Shown here: positions 7,687-16,174 of the stretch, piece by piece
How positions within the stretch are numbered: the stretch's first letter is position 1
Layout: each line of letters begins with the position of its first letter
Source: Cohnella silvisoli
Lineage (GTDB): Bacteria > Bacillota > Bacilli > Paenibacillales > Paenibacillaceae
Assembly (NCBI RefSeq): GCF_021190915.1
Contig: NZ_JAIOAP010000012.1
Span: 170,662-234,661 of the forward strand
DNA: 64,000 bases
Reading direction: 5' to 3'
Made by a program: the position numbers and the translations under genes
The notes under the pieces: generated by a model
What the model saw: only the letters and a program-made list of their open reading frames with translations
What the model was told of the DNA's origin: nothing
Databases searched by the model: none

Positions 7687-8972
7687 TTGCTTATTTTCAC
7701 CTGCAGCAGCAGTTCATTTAAGTAGGTAATCGCATCTGGTGCGCGCAGTCCCGGGTTAGCGGCAAACAGATCGTTTGGAAGCACCTCGAACTGACTTGTT
7801 TTAACAGCCCCCAGGTTTTTCCACGCCGGATTGCTTTCCAGCTCTTTCTTAAAGCTTGCTTTCACTTCTACGGGATCGCCGTGCGTAATTAAGTAAATAA
7901 CGTCAGGGTCGGCAGCAACGATTCGCTCCATGCTGAATTCTGCATATTGCGGCATCGTATCCATCTTCGGAAAATCAGCCGCAACGTTGTTACCGCCGGC
8001 TAGCAGCAAGAAGTTGCCCGGATAACTTGAAGGCAGGGCGACAACGAAGCTGCCTGGCGCACCATAAAGGATCAACGTCTTCGGCTTGTTCAACGGCGGA
8101 CTTTGCATGACCTTCTTCAATCTGCCGTCCATTCCTTTAATCAGCTTTTCCGCTTCTTCTTCCTTACCCAATACTTCTCCGTATAGACGAATGGAATTTT
8201 TGATTTCCTCGAAAACATTGTGCGAGTTAAGCAGCATTCGCGCGCCCAGCTTCTCGATCGTAGCTGCTTGCGGCTGTAACGACGGACTTCCGATGACCAA
8301 ATCCGGTTTCAACGCAGCCAACGTCTCGAAGTTGATGCCATGCGTGCTGCCGACCTCGGGAATGGATGCCGCTTCCGGCGGATAAACCTTGCCTAACGCC
8401 GTCGCTCTTCCGACGATATGGCCGCCAAGCGCTGCAACGATTTCCGTGTCGGACGAGGACAAGGTTACGATGCGTTGAGGAACTTTATTAAGCGTGAGGG
8501 GCCCGACCTTCGTTTGTACCGTCAATGTGCTGGAGATCGTTACTTGTTTCTTGTTACCGTCCCATCTAACCCACATTCCGAACGATTGAGCCAGAAAACG
8601 GAGCGGCACGAACGTCGTATTATTCAAGCTGACCGGTGCGGATTCCAGCGTCCTTTTCTCGTTATTTATGTATGCCGTCGAGGATCCCGCCGTATAAGCT
8701 ACCGTGATATTGCCTTTTACTGCTTTAACCGTTTTCGTTTTTTGATCCCAGCTTACTTTGCCGCCCAAGCCGGCTACAACCTCGCTATAGGGGACAAGAA
8801 GGCGCCCTTTGACCAATTGCAGGGCTGTCGATAAGGATATGGACTTTCCATCCACGACCACCTTGATTAAACGGCTTGCCTCGGCCGCATCCGTAGAAGG
8901 AGTCAAACCGACATTGGCGACGAACAGGACCGCCAAGGTCAACAATCCAATCCTTACTGCATTTCGAAACAT
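7683..8972 (-). CDS. Haem/siderophore substrate-binding protein fused to a copper-amine-oxidase-like N-terminal domain
   Basis: A 429-residue exported protein. The signal peptide (1-29, ending TDAAEA) has no lipobox cysteine, which is unusual for a Gram-positive ABC binding protein. Residues about 32-150 form a copper-amine-oxidase N-terminal-like stalk domain with the characteristic GRLLVPYSEVVAGLGG and TTFVPLRFLAQSFG repeats. Residues about 160-429 are a FecB/BtuF/IsdE-type binding domain beginning KVPQRIVTLSSSDTEIVAALG. It is the first gene of the operon, with AGAGGA before the ATG and two Fur boxes upstream. The stalk may hold the protein at the wall in place of a lipid anchor (inference). 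Confidence 0.9.
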   Translation of the reverse strand: MFRNAVRIGLLTLAVLFVANVGLTPSTDAAEASRLIKVVVDGKSISLSTALQLVKGRLLVPYSEVVAGLGGKVSWDQKTKTVKAVKGNITVAYTAGSSTAYINNEKRTLESAPVSLNNTTFVPLRFLAQSFGMWVRWDGNKKQVTISSTLTVQTKVGPLTLNKVPQRIVTLSSSDTEIVAALGGHIVGRATALGKVYPPEAASIPEVGSTHGINFETLAALKPDLVIGSPSLQPQAATIEKLGARMLLNSHNVFEEIKNSIRLYGEVLGKEEEAEKLIKGMDGRLKKVMQSPPLNKPKTLILYGAPGSFVVALPSSYPGNFLLLAGGNNVAADFPKMDTMPQYAEFSMERIVAADPDVIYLITHGDPVEVKASFKKELESNPAWKNLGAVKTSQFEVLPNDLFAANPGLRAPDAITYLNELLLQVKISK

Positions 8973-8989
8973 TTCTATTCCTCTTAAAT

Positions 8990-9008
8990 AATAATGATAA
9001 TCATTTTC
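8990..9008 (-). promoter_or_regulatory. Fur box 1
   Basis: A 19-bp site matching the consensus GATAATGATAATCATTATC at 17 of 19 positions, 18 bp upstream of the binding-protein ATG. It would block early transcription when iron is plentiful. Confidence 0.85.
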
Positions 9009-9016
9009 ATTTAGAA

Positions 9017-9045
9017 CTTTAAATGATAATGAGAATCATTGTCAA
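9017..9045 (-). promoter_or_regulatory. Iron-regulated promoter with Fur box 2
   Basis: On the minus strand TTGACA (9045-9040) is followed after 17 bp by a weak -10 TTAAAG (9022-9017). A second Fur box at 9025-9043, also 17 of 19 to consensus, lies between them and overlaps the -35, an arrangement suited to steric repression. Box positions are read directly; the -10 assignment is tentative. Confidence 0.75.
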
Positions 9046-9061
9046 TAACAACTTTGCAAAT

Positions 9062-9106
9062 AAAAAAACGTTTATCCCGTCGAGTGTTTCCGATGGAATA
9101 AACGTT
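9062..9106 (-). terminator. Rho-independent terminator after ahcY
   Basis: On the minus strand AACGTTTATTCC pairs with GGGATAAACGTT across a 21-base loop and is followed by seven Ts. It stands 30 bp past the ahcY stop and just upstream of the Fur-controlled promoter. Confidence 0.85.
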
Positions 9107-9135
9107 CTCTTTTTCATTTCTGTTTAGTTAAGCAG

Positions 9136-10398
9136 TTAATGGGACGCCCAGCTATCCAAGTAAGCTTTCTGCTCATCGGACAGCGTATCGATCGTAATAC
9201 CGAGCGATTGCAGTTTCGTGCGCGCGACCAGTTCATCGAGCTCGTAAGGCACGTTAACGACTTGGTTGCCGATGCTCTCATAATTCTCGTTCACATAACG
9301 AAGCGCGATTGCTTGCAATGCGAACGTCATATCCATGATTTCCGCTGGATGTCCGTCGCCCGCCGCAAGATTTACTAAACGTCCTTCGGCAAGTACGTAG
9401 ATTTTGCGTCCGTCCTTCAGCACGTATTCCTCGATGTTGCGACGTACGACCCGTTTGGATACCGACATGGCAGCCAACTCGACCAAGTTGACTTCAATAT
9501 CGAAGTGTCCCGCATTGGAAAGAATGGCTCCGTCTTTCATATTCGCGATGTGCTCGCCGCGAATGACGTCTTTATTGCCGGTCACCGTAACGAAGAACTC
9601 GCCGACTTTGGCAGCTTCGGCCATCGACAGTACCGTAAAACCGTCCATGTACGCCTCGACTGCGCGAATGGCATCCACTTCCGTAACGACGACGTTCGCT
9701 CCAAGCCCTTTGGCCCGCATTGCCACGCCCTTGCCGCACCAACCGTATCCGTTGACGACAACCGTCTTACCCGCTACCACAAGGTTCGTCGTCCGGTTGA
9801 TGCCATCCCATACGGATTGCCCGGTGCCATAACGGTTGTCGAACAAATATTTACAATAAGCATCGTTGACGGCTACCATCGGGAATTTAAGCGATCCGTC
9901 TTTTTCCATCGCTTTCAGGCGCAAAATTCCGGTTGTCGTTTCTTCCGCCCCGCCGCGTACTTGAGCAAGCAAGTCCTGACGCTCCGAATGCAGAATGGAC
10001 ACGAGGTCTCCCCCGTCATCGATAATGAGATCGGGCTTTGTTTCCAATGTTTTGACCATCAGGTCCTTATATTCTTGCGGATCGGGATTGTATTTCGCGT
10101 ATACGGCAATTCCGTCTTCCACGAGAGCCGCGCACACATCGTCTTGGGTGGACAACGGATTGCTGCCGGTAATAACGACTTCAGCTCCGCCAGCTTGTAC
10201 GACTTTTGCTAAATAAGCCGTTTTGGCTTCCAAGTGCAGCGAAATGGCGACACGAAGACCTTTGAATGGCTGATCTTTCTCGAATTGCTCGCGAATTTGG
10301 TTCAAAACCGGCATATGGGCTTGCACCCAATCGATTTTAAGTTTGCCTTCCGGCGCCAATGACGGATCGCGTACGATGCTGGTTAATGCGGTTTTCAT
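9136..10398 (-). CDS. ahcY: Adenosylhomocysteinase (S-adenosylhomocysteine hydrolase)
   Basis: NAD-dependent enzyme that splits S-adenosylhomocysteine into adenosine and homocysteine, relieving product inhibition of methyltransferases. It has 420 residues, the length of the short bacterial form. Visible are SLHLEAKTAYL near the N-terminus, the substrate segment DDGGDLVS at about 127, the NAD-binding GYGWCGKGVAMRAKGLGA at about 215 and NAGHFDIEV at about 296. It lies 24 bp downstream of bshC and before a terminator, so it may be the last gene of panE-DUF3397-bshC-ahcY. Many Bacillus species use the Pfs/LuxS route instead. Confidence 0.96.
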   Translation of the reverse strand: MKTALTSIVRDPSLAPEGKLKIDWVQAHMPVLNQIREQFEKDQPFKGLRVAISLHLEAKTAYLAKVVQAGGAEVVITGSNPLSTQDDVCAALVEDGIAVYAKYNPDPQEYKDLMVKTLETKPDLIIDDGGDLVSILHSERQDLLAQVRGGAEETTTGILRLKAMEKDGSLKFPMVAVNDAYCKYLFDNRYGTGQSVWDGINRTTNLVVAGKTVVVNGYGWCGKGVAMRAKGLGANVVVTEVDAIRAVEAYMDGFTVLSMAEAAKVGEFFVTVTGNKDVIRGEHIANMKDGAILSNAGHFDIEVNLVELAAMSVSKRVVRRNIEEYVLKDGRKIYVLAEGRLVNLAAGDGHPAEIMDMTFALQAIALRYVNENYESIGNQVVNVPYELDELVARTKLQSLGITIDTLSDEQKAYLDSWASH

Positions 10399-10422
10399 CA
10401 GATAATTCCTCCAGGTTCTGTT

Positions 10423-12066
10423 CTATGAATTCGTCAAGCTTTCCACCAAGCGCTGTCCTCCAGTTGCCTGGTAGGGAACCTCTAGCCAACGAACCAACCA
10501 CTCCGGACCGTAACGATTCCAGAAATGAACGGTACCGTATATTCTTTCTTGCGGCTTATCCAGAGGCGAGAGCGACTGATGGATTCGATCCCATTGACGA
10601 AGCGATGCTTCATGTTGCTTAGCGATCGCATCGAGGGAACGAGACTCCAAATAAGTGATTTGCTCCAATATTTTATCCCGATTCGTAGCCGCTAGCGTGG
10701 CGAGACCGGGTTGAAGCGACGACACGGTGTCGATGACCGGAGCGTATAATTCCTCGAATTGCCGTTTGGCTAGCCGGAACTTTTCTTCTAAGTTCCACTC
10801 GTCCTGCTCGGCTAACCATTCCGATTTCTTTTGTTCCCAGTCGGTTATGGCCTCTTCAACGGATAAGGAATATTTATCCAATAGTTTGGTTACGTTGGGC
10901 TCCAAATAAGTAAACGATTGCCGCGGAATTAATAGAGGTACAGACATTCCGAACTCATGAAACGTCGGGCCAAGAATGCCCCAATAGGCCAACTCTGATG
11001 GTCCTAGAACCGCGGCTAGCACAGGCAGCAAATAGTCCTGCATAAGAGGACGCGTCAATGCATTCGTGCTTAAGCAATCCGGAGAATTAGACGTTAGTTC
11101 TAGCATTTGCTCCTGGGAGTAGGAAACATGTCCTCGACGATCGATGAAACGATCCTTCTCTTTATGAAGCAGAAGCCTTCCGTGCTCGTGATGGAGAAAC
11201 AAGTTGGCGCTTCCGGGATTCGTCTCCGCCTGAAGCTTGAAACCTTTGCTCAAGACTTGGCTTTCGCCTGCCTTCAATGCGGTTTCCAGCTCGTTGTTTC
11301 GAACGATCAACTCCCGGAACATCGGCCCTTCCAACGCACGCAAGTTAGGATCGTCCGCATCAAGAAGCAGCAACCCTTCTCTGCCGAACCAATCGGCAAG
11401 CAATCTTGCGAACGCCAAGCTAAGCGATGGACAATCCGTGATATGGCTTTGAAGCCGTTCAAGAAGAGCGGGTTTGAACTCGGAATCCGGCAATTGGTCG
11501 GCCAACTCTTGCAAAGCCGTTTCCCACTGCTGCGTTGTCAACGGCGTTCTGCTTACGGCGAGCCGCGGTCCTTCCGGACGTTCGATCCGAATTCGCCTGA
11601 TCCCGCCTTTCGGCGATTGAATATTCACGTGGTTCGCTTCGTCGAAATCGTGATCTTCTCCCGCGATCCAGAAGACGGGCACGACGGGTCTACCCAATCG
11701 TTTCTCCGCTTCGCGGGCTGTTTGCACAACCGATAAAGCTTTGTAGTAAATGAGCAACGCTCCGCCGAATAAGCCGGCTTGCTGCCCTCCTACGACGACC
11801 AGTGTCCGTGATTGCTCGAGCTTCTCCAACGACGCCGCGGCTTCGGAATAATAGGGAAGCTTGGATTGATAAGTTCTAATAGCTAACGCAACCTGCTCAA
11901 GGCTTGCTCGTCTCTCCGACGTCTCGTCCAGCAGCAAGGCTCTTCGTGCCCAGTGCTCTTCTTGGGAAGGATGCAATCCGAACAATTCGATGACTTCAGG
12001 ATCGCCTTGCCTATATCGTTCTGCCAATGAAAAAGGATTGGAATCTATAAGAGATGCAATGTTCAA
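10423..12066 (-). CDS. bshC: Bacillithiol biosynthesis cysteine-adding enzyme BshC
   Basis: Last step of bacillithiol synthesis: addition of cysteine to glucosaminyl-malate to give the main low-molecular-weight thiol of Bacillales. The 547-residue length is normal. The GGQQAGLFGGALLIYYKALS segment at about 94-113 and PVFWIAGEDHDFDEANHV at about 129-146 are conserved in the family, and a long helical region (about 400-500) is the known BshC coiled coil. Placing it next to panE and DUF3397 and close to mraZ repeats the Bacillales neighbourhood. Confidence 0.95.
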   Translation of the reverse strand: MNIASLIDSNPFSLAERYRQGDPEVIELFGLHPSQEEHWARRALLLDETSERRASLEQVALAIRTYQSKLPYYSEAAASLEKLEQSRTLVVVGGQQAGLFGGALLIYYKALSVVQTAREAEKRLGRPVVPVFWIAGEDHDFDEANHVNIQSPKGGIRRIRIERPEGPRLAVSRTPLTTQQWETALQELADQLPDSEFKPALLERLQSHITDCPSLSLAFARLLADWFGREGLLLLDADDPNLRALEGPMFRELIVRNNELETALKAGESQVLSKGFKLQAETNPGSANLFLHHEHGRLLLHKEKDRFIDRRGHVSYSQEQMLELTSNSPDCLSTNALTRPLMQDYLLPVLAAVLGPSELAYWGILGPTFHEFGMSVPLLIPRQSFTYLEPNVTKLLDKYSLSVEEAITDWEQKKSEWLAEQDEWNLEEKFRLAKRQFEELYAPVIDTVSSLQPGLATLAATNRDKILEQITYLESRSLDAIAKQHEASLRQWDRIHQSLSPLDKPQERIYGTVHFWNRYGPEWLVRWLEVPYQATGGQRLVESLTNS

Positions 12067-12144
12067 AGGGAAAGTTCCCCCGATCTGTCTGTTGTGCTAA
12101 CAGATTGATTGTACACAAGAGCTCAATCCGCGTCAAAAGGATCA

Positions 12145-12537
12145 TTACGTTGCGGTTGGGAATAAAAGCTTCAAGGTCATTAACAGCACATACATAACCG
12201 CCATTCCGAAAAAGGACAGCCGCCAAACGGCCCTTACTAGTTTTGCCGTATCAACTTTTCCACGAATCCGATTTTGTGCATTCCCGATCAATCCGCCGCC
12301 GATAAGCAACAATAAAACAATGAAAAAAAGGCCGAAATTCGTGTTTAAACGGCTGTTGAGAAGGTAGGCAACGCAGCCGATCAAGAAAGCGTTCGTCACG
12401 TCCATCGCGAGCCTGAACGCTCTCTTGCGATCTCCTCCGCGTACCGAAGCAACTATGTATACGAGAAGGAACGGGACAATGGGCACGGTGGCCAAAAAAG
12501 CATAGGCATGCACGAGTGATTCCCAAATCGAATTCAT
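12145..12537 (-). CDS. DUF3397 family membrane protein
   Basis: A 130-residue protein with four hydrophobic segments (about 8-30, 42-60, 66-88 and 105-127), as expected for DUF3397. No catalytic residues stand out and no function is known. It lies 19 bp after panE and 78 bp before bshC, the usual location for the family in Bacillales, and is probably co-transcribed. Confidence 0.82.
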   Translation of the reverse strand: MNSIWESLVHAYAFLATVPIVPFLLVYIVASVRGGDRKRAFRLAMDVTNAFLIGCVAYLLNSRLNTNFGLFFIVLLLLIGGGLIGNAQNRIRGKVDTAKLVRAVWRLSFFGMAVMYVLLMTLKLLFPTAT

Positions 12538-12556
12538 TTGTTACCTCTCCCCTTAT

Positions 12557-13510
12557 TTAATGGGCGGCTTTGACAAGAGCCATAACGGCTTCGTTCCAAG
12601 GAGCTTCCTTGCCTTGCTCTTTCGCGAGCCGGCATATAACGCCGTTAATGAATTCGATTTCCGTTTCTTTATGGGCGGAAACATCCTGCAGCATGGAGGA
12701 TTCATTGTCGCGGGTAGCGGAGCATACTTGCAATATCGCATTCCATAACTCGGTTTCTTCGCCTACGCCGTAATCTTTAACGATCTCGAACGTTTCTTGA
12801 AATAACGATCTCATCAATTCCAGCCGAGCGGACGATTCGGTCAGCTGACCGTTCCGAATTCTTAATATTGCGGTTAGCGGGTTAATGACCGCGTTGATCA
12901 ATAGTTTCCGTAAAATCGCATCTCCCAACTGTTTCGACAAATAAACGGAAAATCCTGCCTGTTTCAACAGCCGCTCCAAATGCAGCAGCTCATCTGAGAA
13001 AGGTTCATTGCCTGTATCCGCGAGTTCGGCAATACCTTCCGGGTGCCCGTCACCGATTCGGGTTTCTCCGCGACCGGTATGGCGAACGGTCGTTGAGTCA
13101 ATCCGCAATGCCCCTTCCGTCGTAACTGCCATAATCAGCTTTCTTCCAGGCAAAACACGCTGCAGCAGCTCGAAATGACCGATTCCATTCTGAAAAAGGA
13201 CAAGCGTCCCTCCAACAGGTATAGTTGCTGCCAATTTTCCTTGAAGTTCAGGGACCAATGCCGTTTGTTTGACTGCCACTAAGACAAAGCCATGTTCGCC
13301 AGCGGAAGCATCCTCAAAGGGTACGGCTTTAACCTTAATTAAACGATCTCCCGATTGATCCTCTAGCTTTAATCCGTTGCCGTTCAGTAGAGAAGCCTGA
13401 CTACGTGTTCTCGTCCACAATACGCAATCGCACCCTGAAGCCGTCAACTTTCCGGCAAGCAGCATTCCGAGTGAACCTCCGCCCAATACCGCGATTTTAT
13501 CCATGAACAT
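12557..13510 (-). CDS. panE: 2-dehydropantoate 2-reductase (PanE/ApbA family)
   Basis: NADPH-dependent reduction of ketopantoate to pantoate for coenzyme A synthesis. The N-terminal nucleotide-binding loop IAVLGGGSLGMLLAG, the FQNGIGH segment at about 115 and KLLINAVINPLTAILRIRNG at about 212 (catalytic Lys and Asn region) mark the family. The frame extends 27 codons further upstream, but the ATG at 13510 (or 13504) is preferred because AGAAGG lies about 11 bp before it and the longer version runs into the upstream terminator. Predicted length is 317 residues. PanE paralogues of unknown substrate exist, so the exact reaction is moderately certain. Confidence 0.88.
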   Translation of the reverse strand: MFMDKIAVLGGGSLGMLLAGKLTASGCDCVLWTRTRSQASLLNGNGLKLEDQSGDRLIKVKAVPFEDASAGEHGFVLVAVKQTALVPELQGKLAATIPVGGTLVLFQNGIGHFELLQRVLPGRKLIMAVTTEGALRIDSTTVRHTGRGETRIGDGHPEGIAELADTGNEPFSDELLHLERLLKQAGFSVYLSKQLGDAILRKLLINAVINPLTAILRIRNGQLTESSARLELMRSLFQETFEIVKDYGVGEETELWNAILQVCSATRDNESSMLQDVSAHKETEIEFINGVICRLAKEQGKEAPWNEAVMALVKAAH

Positions 13511-13551
13511 GAACAGGTGCGCCTTCTCTCGTTTTTGATAACCATACCAAA

Positions 13552-13586
13552 GCAAAACCCGCGAGGAAAGTCCCCGCGGGTTTTGC
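13552..13586 (-). terminator. Terminator between rsfA and panE
   Basis: GCAAAACCCGCG and CGCGGGTTTTGC form a 12-bp perfect stem with an 11-base loop. The arms supply A- and T-rich flanks, so it could act in either direction; by position it ends rsfA. Confidence 0.75.
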
Positions 13587-13598
13587 AGCAATCATAAG

Positions 13599-14243
13599 CT
13601 ATTCGATTCGTTCGAGATTGCCGTTGGCGTCCATTTTGAATCTAGCCCGGTCCTCGTCTACTTCCTCAGTCAAGAAAGCGAGTCGGCGCGCGCGGTCCAT
13701 AATGCGAATGAGCGCTTTGTAATCATCGTTGACGACCCGGTAATCGGTTTGCACTTCGTTAACTTCTTTGGACAGACGTTCGTTTACTTCGCGGAATTCG
13801 CTTAGCCGATCGTCCTTTTCTTTCAATTCCTTCTCCAGGTGCCGAATTTGCCGGCTCATCTCCTGAACGGTACCTTTCCATTGGCGCAAATATCGGATAA
13901 TGGCTTCTAATGACATCGATTCCGCAGACAATAGCTCTGCTTTCCCGCTGTCGCCTTCTTCGACTGCTAAACGCTCCGCACCGGAAATGGTGGAAATCCC
14001 TTGTTTTTTGAGATAATTACGTTTCTGACGTTGTTGCTTAGCCATTCCGATCGCTTCGTCGTATTTTTTGCGGACAAAGCTATTCCAACGAAACCCGCAA
14101 GCTGCGGAAGTTCGAGCAATTCGCTGCCCTACTTCTTCGAATGCGGATAATTGGGTGCTGCCTTCGCGGATGTGGCGCAGAGTAACCTCCGCCAATATTA
14201 AATCATCATCCGGACTCCATGCGTCTTGTCTCACAGCCGTCAT
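13599..14243 (-). CDS. rsfA: RsfA family prespore-specific transcriptional regulator
   Basis: A 214-residue protein with an N-terminal Myb/SANT-like domain (about 5-65): RQDAWSPDDDLILAEVTLRHI, then GQRIARTSAACGFRWNSFVRKKY. A long coiled coil (about 115-190) follows and probably dimerises. In B. subtilis RsfA is made in the forespore under SigmaF and tunes the SigmaF regulon. The gene is followed by a terminator and appears to be monocistronic. Its presence supports a spore-forming host. Confidence 0.9.
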   Translation of the reverse strand: MTAVRQDAWSPDDDLILAEVTLRHIREGSTQLSAFEEVGQRIARTSAACGFRWNSFVRKKYDEAIGMAKQQRQKRNYLKKQGISTISGAERLAVEEGDSGKAELLSAESMSLEAIIRYLRQWKGTVQEMSRQIRHLEKELKEKDDRLSEFREVNERLSKEVNEVQTDYRVVNDDYKALIRIMDRARRLAFLTEEVDEDRARFKMDANGNLERIE

Positions 14244-14465
14244 GGGTGCCCTTCCCTCCTTAAGTATCGCGTATATTTTGTTGCTTTCTTCATTTCTATG
14301 CCCGTAATAGAATTCATAGAATCTATCGGATACTTCTATTTATATCCATTTTTCGAATCACTATACCTTCGGACAACAATTAGGCGACAAACACATACAT
14401 CTGAGCCAAATGGGGGACTATAGAAGCGCCAATGAAAAGTTTGCCGTTTCGTCACGACTTGTCGG

Positions 14466-14494
14466 TTTACACTCTTTTGTCCAAACGGTATAAT
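14466..14494 (+). promoter_or_regulatory. SigmaA-type promoter of the DUF2626 gene
   Basis: TTTACA at 14466-14471 and TATAAT at 14489-14494 with a 17-bp spacer, 44 bp upstream of the ATG. The rest of the 294-bp gap between rsfA and this gene shows nothing else I can support. Confidence 0.8.
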
Positions 14495-14537
14495 ATGCTT
14501 TAGAAATCGTCTTGTGCTTATGAGAGGGGAATAAACG

Positions 14538-14774
14538 ATGGCACGTATGTTTAGAGTGCTCGGCTTCTGGACACTGGTAATTGCCCTAATGGCATTTGTA
14601 GGCGACATGTTTGAATTTGCCTTGTTGTTTTTTATGCAAACCGCTGTTTTCTTCTTACTCGGCTATTTGAATTTCACGGAAAAGACCTATCTCCTCATGT
14701 TCTGGGGCTATATGGTGCTGGCGTTCCTGGGATTCACTTATTGGACCGTGTTCGAAATGGGCATACCTGTATAA
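14538..14774 (+). CDS. DUF2626 family membrane protein
   Basis: A 78-residue, very hydrophobic protein with three predicted membrane segments (about 7-25, 28-45 and 52-72) and few charged residues. Sequence features such as MARMFRVLGFW and the FTEKTYLLMFWGYM segment match DUF2626 (B. subtilis YqgY-like). Function unknown. GAGAGGGGA precedes the ATG and a good SigmaA promoter is present, so it is probably expressed alone. Confidence 0.82.
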   Translation: MARMFRVLGFWTLVIALMAFVGDMFEFALLFFMQTAVFFLLGYLNFTEKTYLLMFWGYMVLAFLGFTYWTVFEMGIPV

Positions 14775-14829
14775 CCTACGATTCGCGATCAGGTACGTAC
14801 ATATGCCTTTACAATTTAATGAAATCACG

Positions 14830-14878
14830 AAGAGGCTGTCTCTAAAGTCAATCCGACTTGAGGCAGCCTCTTATTGTG
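14830..14878 (+). terminator. Terminator between convergent genes
   Basis: AAGAGGCTG at 14830-14838 pairs with CAGCCTCTT at 14864-14872; the arms extend inward through AAGTC/GACTT. The T-run is poor, so termination strength is uncertain, but it lies between the DUF2626 gene and the convergent MidA-like gene. Confidence 0.6.
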
Positions 14879-14898
14879 CTTTATTAAGTTAATCGGCA

Positions 14899-16101
14899 TT
14901 ACGCTTTTACGAAAATTTGTACTTTGAACAGCTCGCTCATGCCGTCCGACAAAAGGAGCTGGCGAATAGCTCTGTTGCGGCGAACGGTTGGATGGAAAGG
15001 ATCAGTCAGTGAATGCGCGCTTAGCTTTTCCAAAATTCCGGATTCGACCAGAAACTTCTTTTGCGTCCCATACCGTAACTCTTTCCATCCAGAATGAACC
15101 GCAACTCGCCTAATGTGGCTAAAATTAACGTGGGTCGTTAAATCCTGCTCGCCGGGCAGCAAATAAGGATCGTTGTGCGCACGGTGCTTGTAGTAGCATA
15201 ACAAAGTGCCATCCATCCTATGGGGGGTGATTAATTCCTCCGTCTCATCCCCATAATCGATAAACACCAGCATCGCTCGATCAAGACGGCTGGCCAAATC
15301 CGCCACCCAGTCCGCCGCGTCCAAGTTCACTTCTATCGTTTGATTATCCAGTAAACGAACGCCTTCATTGTCTATCCATTCTTCCAGACGCGGATTAGTC
15401 GGATCCATTAAACAAGGAATGAAACGGCGCCCTGCCTCCTCCCAAACGACTCCCCACTCCCGTAAACGTCCGCCCCGCTTTACTAATCGATAGACCGGAA
15501 ACGCGTCTAACAGCTCGTTAGCCACGATAATGACGGGATGATCCGGGAAAGACATGCTTGACCCTTCTTCGTTGCCGATAACGCGAGCTTTGCCTAATTC
15601 TATATAATCGGCCAATTCCTCGATTGCCTGTCGCCGATGCGCGGGATTTCCCTCTACAACCGTCAAAATAAACCTCTCCGCGCGCGTTCCCTCAAGTCCT
15701 TCTGAATGACTCGCCTTCTCCCATGTATCCATCATGTGCCGTCCAAGCCGGCCGGTACCGCCGCCCCAGTCCATCACTTCGATCGACTCGACGCCCGTGA
15801 GCCATTCGTCTGCAAGTCTCATAAGCTCCGATGCCAGCTGCTCCCCCATCAATTCTCCGACATAAGCGCTTGTATAAAAGTCGCCTTCTCGGCCGACTCT
15901 TGAAGTTCCCGAGCGATAATAGCCAAATTCGGGATGATAGAGACAAAGCGTCATATACTGATGGAAGGGAATAGCGGACAACACGTCGCCGTTATCTGTT
16001 TCACCAATGGAAGGACTGGTTAATATTGTTTCTCTTATTATTGCGGCAAGAGGCGTTTCCGCAGCAAATCCGGCTTCCAATGCGCTCAACACCTTCCCCA
16101 A
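14899..16101 (-). CDS. SAM-dependent methyltransferase, MidA/NDUFAF7 family (DUF185)
   Basis: A 400-residue class I methyltransferase. Visible are HQYMTLCLYHPEFGYY at about 47-62, GDFYTSAYVGELMGEQLA at about 73-90, the SAM loop VMDWGGGTGRLGRHM at about 108-122 and VIIVANELLDAFPV at about 189-202. These are the conserved blocks of COG1565. The mitochondrial homologue NDUFAF7 methylates an arginine of complex I subunit NDUFS2; the bacterial substrate is not established. It is a single gene transcribed towards the DUF2626 terminator. Confidence 0.88.
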   Translation of the reverse strand: MGKVLSALEAGFAAETPLAAIIRETILTSPSIGETDNGDVLSAIPFHQYMTLCLYHPEFGYYRSGTSRVGREGDFYTSAYVGELMGEQLASELMRLADEWLTGVESIEVMDWGGGTGRLGRHMMDTWEKASHSEGLEGTRAERFILTVVEGNPAHRRQAIEELADYIELGKARVIGNEEGSSMSFPDHPVIIVANELLDAFPVYRLVKRGGRLREWGVVWEEAGRRFIPCLMDPTNPRLEEWIDNEGVRLLDNQTIEVNLDAADWVADLASRLDRAMLVFIDYGDETEELITPHRMDGTLLCYYKHRAHNDPYLLPGEQDLTTHVNFSHIRRVAVHSGWKELRYGTQKKFLVESGILEKLSAHSLTDPFHPTVRRNRAIRQLLLSDGMSELFKVQIFVKA

Positions 16102-16174
16102 GCTTCGTTGTCATATTATAATAGCATAGGATTACACGGCTTCGTCGCACGTCCGAATGAAAGGAGGAATCCCG

